Below are positions 56,471 to 64,000 of a stretch of DNA of 64,000 nucleotides, one piece after another. This DNA is from Melampsora larici-populina 98AG31. Lineage: Eukaryota; Basidiomycota; Pucciniomycetes; Pucciniales; Melampsoraceae. Numbering within the stretch: the first letter of the stretch is position 1; each line of letters starts with the position of its first letter. The DNA lies in assembly GCF_000204055.1 (NCBI RefSeq), contig NW_006768772.1:1450287-1514286 (forward strand), in the 5' to 3' direction. A model generated the notes under the pieces. That model worked only from the letters and a program-made list of their open reading frames with translations. It was not told where the DNA came from and searched no databases. The translations under genes were made by a program, and so were the position numbers.

Positions 56471-57250
56471 TTGTTTATCTCTGGACCCTGTCTATACATA
56501 TGCTGCAAACGCAGCGGATACGTAGCAACCCTGCCATACACGTAAGGTGTATCTTACATTTGGAAAGCCCTGTGAAACTTTCTAGCCGCTAGAGTTGATT
56601 CTAGCGGCTAGTATAGCGAGCAGTAGAAAAACAAGAAACACATGCCAAAACATAAGAGCAACACGCAAACCCCCCCGCTGTAAACTGGGGCGCCGCGGCG
56701 GTAGCGCTGCGGTCGCACCGCAGACTCAGTCCAATGTAACATCACTGGGGTGGGCCCGCTGCGCCGCGCGGTCTTCACTGCGGTCCGACCCCGCCGCCAC
56801 CCAAAAGAGGTAACCCCAGCGGGAACGCAGGGTCGCAGCTACTGTACAGTAGCCTATAGGTCATCACTTCATCCGTTTCAGGCCAATCTCACTCGATTCT
56901 CAGCCTCCATCACCCGTTTCAACCCCAATCCATCTTCATTGGGCAAATGGGGCAACACAGGATGGATGTCAATGTAAGTACATGTTTATCTCACTTTTTA
57001 TTCACTGAATTGGTTCAACTGACACTTCAATTTTGTTGGATTTCCTAACTCAGTGTGACTCCACTCAGTTTACTACCTTTTATTACGCCCTTCAACTCAT
57101 ATATTTCATTTGAGTTATTGTTTACCTTGATAGTCTGTCAGCCTTCCTTACCAATGTTATCATGAGTTCAAGTCTTCTTCCACCATCTACCCCAGGTTGT
57201 GAACTGCAAATACAAACTCCACAACAACCTTCACCCGGTTTTGTGCTATT

Positions 57251-58278
57251 TGTGAGCCTACTAGCGTCTGTTAGGCTAGTAGAGTCAATAAAAATGTTGT
57301 AGAAAGTCTAATAACTTCTACTAAAGTCGTGTAGATCAAGATCTACAAGTGTGAATGGGTAGAGACGTGGGCGTAAGAGCTTTACTTGCAATAAACAAGT
57401 AAAGACTGCAGTTAGTTGACCTTTAAACAAAGGCTTTAGCCCAGGGATTTTGGGTTAATTATTGTCTTTACAATAATTAAAAAGAAGAGCAACTGACGCG
57501 CAGTTCTCAATCCTAATTTGATCCTCTTCTATTCTAAGAAAGGTCAAAGAAGGTGGTGTTAAGGTCTATTATAACACCGGGAACTTTACACTCTGACTAA
57601 TAGAGATTTCCCCGTAGATTTAGAGTTTCTTATATCAGATGAATCCCAAATCTGATATGAGCAATACTCAAGGACTACTTCCTTACAAGTAATTCCACCA
57701 AATGGATATTACCAGAAATACTGATTATGGAGTCTAATCAGAAACAAAGTTGAATGAGCACACAGAATAAGCAACAAGACACAAGGTTTGAGTTTCAAGG
57801 TTCGTAGAATCAGGCCTTTAAAGTTTGGTTATTGAAAAGCAAAGTTTAAAGGTTCTAGGAAGATGAATAAAAGCAAAGTTGTGTAGTTGTTGAATAATAA
57901 TGTGACAATGTTCTTCTTCTCAATTTGGTTGGATTTCCAGGGTTTATATAGTCTGAACCTTGGAAATCTTTGGACTACAAGTGCGCACAAATTGTGGTTC
58001 TATGGTTAGGTTAATTACAGTAAGACAGTTACTATTGTATTATAAGTATATTTCACTTGTTACATATGTGTTACGGCTGTGAAATATATGTAGCTTTGGT
58101 TTGCATCAAAGTTATGTATGTTCACACCCTTTGATTTAAGTTCTGCACATGTTACATATGCTAAATCATATGTAACTTGACTCTTGAAACTGAGCCTTGA
58201 GTTGTAATTGCTATTTTTTAAGGTTTTTATTATAATACGTCGCCCATTGGTACTCTGGTTTAGTACTCAGGGCTGACA
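57251..58278. mobile_element. 1028-bp solo LTR inside the hAT element
   Basis: Starts TGTGAGCC and ends GGCTGACA (imperfect inverted ends), flanked by CTATT at 57246-57250 and 58279-58283. No coding capacity. Contains stem-loops such as CTACTAG/CTAGTAG and AATTATTGT/ACAATAATT that resemble the hairpin style of the LTR-like family at 15731. Confidence 0.8.
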
Positions 58279-58283
58279 CTATT

Positions 58284-61200
58284 ACTGGTTCAGATTCACG
58301 ACGCCGTATCACCAGAGAGCACGGCTCCCCTTCAACTCGTCCTACTGGTACAACTTCGAATACAAATGAGTCACCCATTTCGAATTTGACTTCCAGTCAA
58401 GTTCAACCATTATTGAAGAAGCGAATTTGGGAAGAAGGTACTAGTGACGCCGACAGTAATAGTATTAGTACGACAGTCAGTAAGAAAAAGAAAACACATC
58501 CAAAAAATGTAAGTTTACCTTTCTAGATGTCTTGTTCTTCTTTAATAGTTATCACTTCTCATTATCGATTTATCATATTGCTCTTTGAATGGCATATTTC
58601 AGGTGACTCAAAGTCAAGATGTACCTACAGTGGTGGATGTAGACCAAGATTCGTCGGGAGAAGATGAAAAAGAGTCTCGCCCAGGTAAGAAGGCTGATGT
58701 TATGGAACTTCTTGAATACTTTGGAGTTCCAAAGCACAAAGGGAACAAGGTAGGTGTTCCAATGTTTTTCACGACTTTGTTATCAAATTTTTATTGTAAT
58801 CATTCTTTGTTTAACTTTTTGATTTCTTCTTTTGGTTATACCTCCATTTTCTTAATTTTATAATACCAGACGGGGCCGTTCAAACAATACTACCCGTGTA
58901 ACTGGTGCAATGAATGGTATACTCGTGGTGTGAAATCAAATGACAACCTATAACGGCATCACGACGGTGATAAAGCTTGACAACCGTGCCCGGGCCGTAA
59001 GAAATCCATCAAGTTGGGCTTGAAACTTCCTCCAACTTATCAACAACTTCAAAAAGCAATCAAAATGAAATCAGCCAGCGGGAAAGTGATGCAAGATTTC
59101 CTGGACCGACCTTCTTTCACCGTCGAAATTCTCAACATCATCTTGGTAATTTGGGTAATTTGCCATGCTCTTGCATGGCAAAGGTTTTCCGATGTGATGC
59201 TTCAAAGCGCCTTCAAGCTGGCCAATACTTCAGCCGATATGAGATCACCAACCTGGGCAGCGCAGACTGCAAAGAAGTTTTACCAATCACTTTGCTCTGA
59301 GGTTTTATGTCAAGTAAAGGTAAGGGTTTCATTCATTTGCATTCCATCCTTACTTCATCATAGTATTCAATCACTTACTAGTTATTGAATACTATTACCA
59401 GGCAAACACCAGTTGCATATGGCTGGTCCACGATGTATGGAATACACATGGCAACCAATATGCTTTCATTGCATTGATCGCATGCTACATCAACTTGAAC
59501 TTCAAGTACTGTAAAGTCTTATTGACCCTCAAGATGGTTGCTTGGAACCATTATGGTATCCTTTTGGCCCGACCAGTGGCCCAATACCTCATTCAACACA
59601 ATCTTCACGCCAAGATAAGTATTTGATCTGTTCTTATTCTTATTATTAACTAACAATCTAGCTGACGCACATTATATATCTATGTTCTAGGTCAGACCAC
59701 CGACTTGGGGTCAAACAACTTCACTATGGCCCTCGAGATGGAGGTGATGTTTTCAGCAGCTGAAAAGTCGGTGAATTGGAGCAGTGGCAATATGCACGCC
59801 AGGTGCTATTGCCATAAGCTGGCATTGGTCGTTCGAGCTGGCCTGAAGGCCCTTTCCATCCAATCTGGCCATTCGAAGCCAACCACCAATGCAAATGTTG
59901 CTATTCCCATTCCTACCTTCCAGATAAATGACAGAGAAGAAGAGGTAGATATTGAATCCGACAACTATGAGGATGAAGAACCTTTGGGCGCGAGCGACGA
60001 AGGTCCTCAAGAAACAGAAGAAACCCTTTGCTCATCAGCTACAGATGTAGCTGCTAAGCATTTGGGAAATATCTTTGCATCAGCCATTGAAAAGGTAAGT
60101 AGATGATTTAGTTTCCTCAGTCCTTTACATTTCACTTTCAAATATTGACCAATTTGCTGCATTAGGTTGACTTTGTCAGTAGGAAGATCACTGGATCTCA
60201 CTCGCGTCGTCAGGAATTCAGAGCACTTTGTAAACAAGCGGGATTGGACCACCAGACCCCAATTGCAGGTTATGGCATTTGCTGGAACGTCATATATGAT
60301 TCACGCACTCGCATGTGCACTGCACAAGATGTGAGTTTAATATTTACATAGTATTGATATTGGCTCACGCTTTTGTTTCACGTCCTCATGTAGTTAACAA
60401 GATGCTATCAGCTGATCAAAAGAAGACTCGATTTTTCAAGGGGAAAATTATTCATGCGGATGAATGGTAAGCAATCGAGGCCCTCAACAACATATTGGAG
60501 GTTTGTCCTCTGCTTTATTTGAATCAAACTCGCTTTCAAAACTGACTGTATGTCATGATAGATATTCTCCATCGGCACCAAACGTATGGAGGGGGATTTT
60601 ACATCTGGTGCCATGGTTCTGGTCGCATACAATTAAATCATAACAGCCCTTACCGAAGCTTGTGCCAAATCAAAGATGATACCCCTCAAGGACATGATCA
60701 GAGTGATGTTAGATCAGTTACAACTTTACTTGGACAAGGCTCTGGAATGCCAGACGTTGATTCTTGCAACCGTGTTGCACCCTTGATACCGACTTGTCTT
60801 TTTCCTCAAGTTTTATCCAGATCAACATGATAAGGCAAAGGCATTACTTACCAAAAAGTTGGATTCTGCATTGGAAAATGCCAAGCAACCACCACAATTA
60901 GCTTTGCCAACCAATACTCCAAAGGTAACTGCTGAGGACGACGATGACTTTAATGAATTTACCAATAGTAGTCCTGTACAAACGGCTCAAGAAGGAGAAC
61001 TCGACTCTTACTTAGCAGGTCAGCGTGAATCTGACAAAACCAAGACTGCGCTAGATTGGTGGGAAGTAAGTTTTTCTTTATCTTTCATTCATCTTTTGCA
61101 AGATCGAATCTATTAACACTAACTCATCCTTCTTATGAATTATAACAGGCCAACAAAGCCGTATTCCCAGTCCTTGCCAAGTTGGCAAGGGACTACCTCG

Positions 61201-61424
61201 CTGTTTCTGGTACGACTTGCGCTGCGGAACAAGTTTTCTTGGGTGCAGCAGATGTGTGCTCACAGGATTGTGCAGGCCTTGTTCCTGCCACCATCACCCA
61301 GTCTGTCTGTTCACGCGAGTGGACCAAGGATGGTATAGACCCCGGTGGTGATTACAGTGATGCAATCAAGTATGTCAATACATACACATCTGAGCAGGCT
61401 AAAAACAAAAAAAACAGGTGATTG
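58284..61424 (+). pseudogene. hAT transposase, degraded
   Basis: Ser/Thr-rich N-terminal exon to 58508; then 58604-58749 (DVMELLEYFGVPKHKGN). A BED-type zinc finger starts at 58869 (YYPCNWCNEWYTRG) but carries TAA at 58950-58952 and TGA at 58977-58979. The core follows: SCIWLVHDVWNTHGNQYAF, ILLARPVAQYLIQHNLH, RCYCHKLALVVRAGLKALS, SRKITGSHSRRQEFRALC. The C-terminal dimerisation region is AVFPVLAKLARDYLAVSGTT and AAEQVFLGAADVCSQDC. Several introns and frame changes. Stops in the DNA-binding finger make it inactive. An in-frame upstream start before the solo LTR (57163, MSSSLLPPSTPG) is possible. Confidence 0.8.
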
Positions 61425-61747
61425 AAATTGTGGATTGAAAATTAAATGCTTATCATTTACATATGTTTTCTATGCTGATAGCTCTATTCTATGAAATAAA
61501 TGAATAATATTACTTTGTGCCTTTCAAAAATTTGTTTTCAAGGCTGATTTTGCCTACCAAAAAGGCCGCCGTCAGGTGGACAGCGGCGCGCTGAGCCCCG
61601 TTTTATTGCTCCGCTATCTCACATTGGATTTGACTTGCTGGGATAGCGCTGCGATGAGGCTGTGTTCCCACTGGGGTAGATCCCAGTGCTGTCCCCGCTG
61701 CCTCAAACCGTGGTGCGCCAAGGCGGGGTTTGCGTGTTGATAAGAGC

Positions 61748-62004
61748 ATCCACAGTGACAGCGGACTTTCTATAAATTTGAAAAGTCTGACTAATGGAGT
61801 TGAATATCACAAGGAAAGAATTGGAGTAGGATCTTTGTCAAAATTAGGAGGTTGTGAGGCTGTGAAATGACATGTAAAATTTTTAAAGAGGTAAATATAT
61901 ATACCTGTGCACTTTGTTTTGGTGTGGGGTTCTCTTTTTCCTCTTTATATCTGCAGGAATAATACTATTTAAGAGTTGAGGCTAGTAATAGAATTGGGCA
62001 CTTA
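61748..62004. other. Flank of the hAT element, no gene seen
   Basis: AT-rich, only short frames. Confidence 0.3.
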
Positions 62005-62093
62005 CAGTCGTTTGCAAAAAGCTTGCTGCAGATTCACCGCCAAATTGCTCGAGTTTTGCGGGCAAATTCGGGCAAGCTTTTTGAAAACGACTG
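62005..62093. mobile_element. 89-bp MITE, second copy
   Basis: CAGTCGTTTGCAAAAAGCTT ... GAAAACGACTG with TA on both sides; reverse orientation and same length as 4609-4697, sharing GCTCGAGTTTTGCGGGC in the centre. Confidence 0.75.
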
Positions 62094-62258
62094 TACTTCT
62101 CTTTGTTGGTGCTTGAGTGTTGAGTATTATACATTAATACCTTGACATGTGTACTTGAGTAAATTAAATGGTTATATTTCCTTTAAAAGTTGTGTATCAG
62201 TACTCCTCTAATAAGGTTCTTTTATTGTAGGTTTTAGAAGAGCAGTCTATAGAAATTA

Positions 62259-62657
62259 AGGGGTGTCAAGTTCAATTTTTTTTATGGTAAAAACCGTAAA
62301 AAACTTTGCCGTCATATCATAAATTTACGCAAAATTTACAAGAACGGGAAAGTTTTATGTATCCCGTTCTCACATAAACGTAAACAGATAAGTTTACAAC
62401 ATAGCTTTGAAGACTTAAATTTGACCGTTTCACTCTTGGAAAAAGGTGTGCTAGATAGTGGATGCAAGGACAACCTTGCATCCTCTTACCAGCAGTTTTC
62501 TCATTACCGTGTGGAAGATCTAGGCAAAAAAGTAAAAAAGCCTTGATTGTGGTTTACAAGCGATGATAAACACTCGGGAAAGTTTTTCTACAGTTAAAAC
62601 ATAAAAACTTTCCCGTCTCATAGTTTTTTTGTTGTAACAATTCAAACTTGACACCCC
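62259..62657. mobile_element. ~400-bp Harbinger-like MITE
   Basis: Termini AGGGGTGTCAAGTT and AACTTGACACCCC, flanked by TTA at 62256-62258 and 62658-62660, the TWA target of PIF/Harbinger elements. The interior has AAAACTTTCCCG-type arms that pair. Part of it (GATGCAAGGACAACCTTGC near 62461) recurs inverted near 62835-62862. Confidence 0.7.
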
Positions 62658-62660
62658 TTA

Positions 62661-64000
62661 TTACTACATGTTATTTTAGTGGTATATCCTCTTCAAGCTT
62701 TAATTTGGTTGTTATGTTATAACTCAAAAAAACTTACCCATGGTCATATAACTACTGGTACACCACAATTGAGATTTTTCAATCTTTGCCTTGATCATCC
62801 ACCTGGTGATGTGGAAACTTCTGGTAAAAGTATGCAAGGTTGTCCTTGCATCCACTATCAAAGCCACTGTATCCAAAAGCAAAATGGTCAAGGTGAGCTC
62901 TTTGATCACATGTTGTAAACATAAATTGTTTACGCTTCATAAAGAGGGGATACATAAAACTTGTCACATTTTTGTGAGATCTAAAATATAAAAACGCACA
63001 AGCAACTTGCATGAGTTCAGTCCAACCGTTGTGGTGATCTCCTTATGGGATCAATCAAGAAAATGAATCATTATTACTTTATCAAATTATTAGAAAACTT
63101 CAGTGTAGTAGAAAATCCAAAATGGAAGTTTTCAGATCAATTGAAGCTCTTACACAGTGCCCGTTGAATGCGTCCTTGACGTCAAGGTCACAGCTTGTAT
63201 GTAGTTTTGTTCACATTTCGTTCACACGAAAGCATTATCTGTAACACAGATTCCTGAGACACACGAACAAAGGGGAGATTTTGCTCAGAGGTGAATGATA
63301 TTCCCTTTGTCCTTAGTCAAAGCCATTCAGCTCCTTCTCCCTGAGCGCTCACCTACCGTCAGGGACTCGAAGCCAAACTCCTCACTGCCAACTCAATTTC
63401 AAGTTCGATTCTAACTCAAGTTTGAGTTCAAAGTTGTGGAGAGGTTGGTTCATAAATGCAGAAGCCTTACAATAAATCATGACTGACGGTCAGGACAAGG
63501 CAGAAGAGCAGAGCAACATGTCAATATGCAGTGGTATAAGCGAAGGGGCTGCCGACCACTTTGCGTCTTTCAAATATCAAATTGACCTTTGGAACCAAGG
63601 TCATGATGTGATTTGAACCTGAAAACCCCGGGTCTTCTTGCCGCGAAAAAACAAACTTCTTCATATCTGAAGGCCCTCGTCGAGTCGTGCCTTGGAAACC
63701 AGATAACTCAGTTACGGCCAGGCACGAGTAGTGTCCGCATCAAGGTAAACCTATCAGTTCAAGCGGCGATGGTTGGGTTCTGGATCCAATCTCTGGAGCA
63801 TCTGCGTAGATTGCGATTAAGCGTACGGCATCTGAGATGGCTTATCTTCATCCCAAGTCAACAAGAAATAATTCCTTCAATGATGCTTCAAATATGGACC
63901 GTAGATTACTATCGACTCTCTTCAAAGCAACTGACCCGATAGTCTAGAGTCCCCAGATCTAGATGATGACTAGTACTCCTTGGACTCGAGATATTGATCT
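62661..64000. other. Right end of the window, no firm gene
   Basis: Contains an inverted partial duplication of 62440-62490 at 62810-62865. An ORF of 109 codons (63613-63942) has helical, Leu-rich text (SLEHLRRLRLSVRHLRWL) but no recognised family; it could be an exon of a host gene running out of the window. Confidence 0.3.

Larger units (their letters stand above)
56660..61739. mobile_element. hAT DNA transposon (5.1 kb), degraded
   Basis: 8-bp duplication ATAAGAGC at 56652-56659 and 61740-61747, the hAT size. Ends AACACGCAAACCCC and GGGGTTTGCGTGTTG form an inverted repeat of ~15 bp, with GC-rich subterminal DNA on both sides. Contains a hAT transposase gene and a nested solo LTR. Confidence 0.85.

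Overview
The window looks like nuclear DNA of a basidiomycete, most likely a rust fungus (Pucciniales, Melampsora-like). This rests on AT-rich DNA, genes broken by many 50-110 nt introns, a CFEM secreted-protein gene, DIRS-type retroelements, a fungal KDZ (Kyakuja-Dileera-Zisupton) transposon, and heavy nested transposon load. The assignment is an inference, since no species marker is present.

Host-type genes occupy two islands. Island 1 (5.1-10 kb) has a 9-exon CFEM, GPI-anchored-type gene (+) and an 8-exon MFS transporter gene (-). Island 2 (50.4-56.5 kb) has a many-exon OPT-family oligopeptide transporter (-) and, 188 bp upstream of it, an unrecognised cysteine-containing 191-codon gene (-). 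An intron-containing tRNA-Gly(TCC) sits at 36.8 kb.

The rest is mobile DNA. At 1211-4549 is a complete non-autonomous LTR element with identical LTRs, the duplication GATCT and an unrecognised 700-codon ORF. At 12.6-33.2 kb lies a DIRS-like element (gag, reverse transcriptase, RNase H, tyrosine recombinase) split in its RT by a TG...CA LTR-like insertion (15731-31449, duplication ACGC). That insertion is itself split by a 13.9-kb KDZ transposon (16078-30025, duplication TTTGATGT, about 463-bp terminal inverted repeats). The KDZ element carries a degraded transposase gene and a passenger gene on the other strand, which is interrupted by an 816-bp CACTA-type element (duplication TTT). This is a four-level nest in which removing each layer restores the frame or sequence below it.

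At 37.2-47.9 kb a gag-like retroelement gene (-) is split by an 8.7-kb Ty3/Gypsy element (37982-46678, duplication GTGGT). The Gypsy element's RT is split by a 1989-bp gag-only element whose 153-bp ends are identical but inverted (duplication GAATG). Its gag region holds a tRNA-like sequence split by a 143-bp CACTA-type MITE. At 56660-61739 is a degraded hAT transposon (duplication ATAAGAGC) with a 1028-bp solo LTR inside it. Small MITEs of several families are scattered between these.

The most unusual items are the KDZ element with its passenger gene and palindromic 12-bp site arrays, the non-autonomous LTR element with a long unknown ORF, the gag element with inverted LTR ends, and an LTR family with a hairpin that keeps pairing through compensatory changes.
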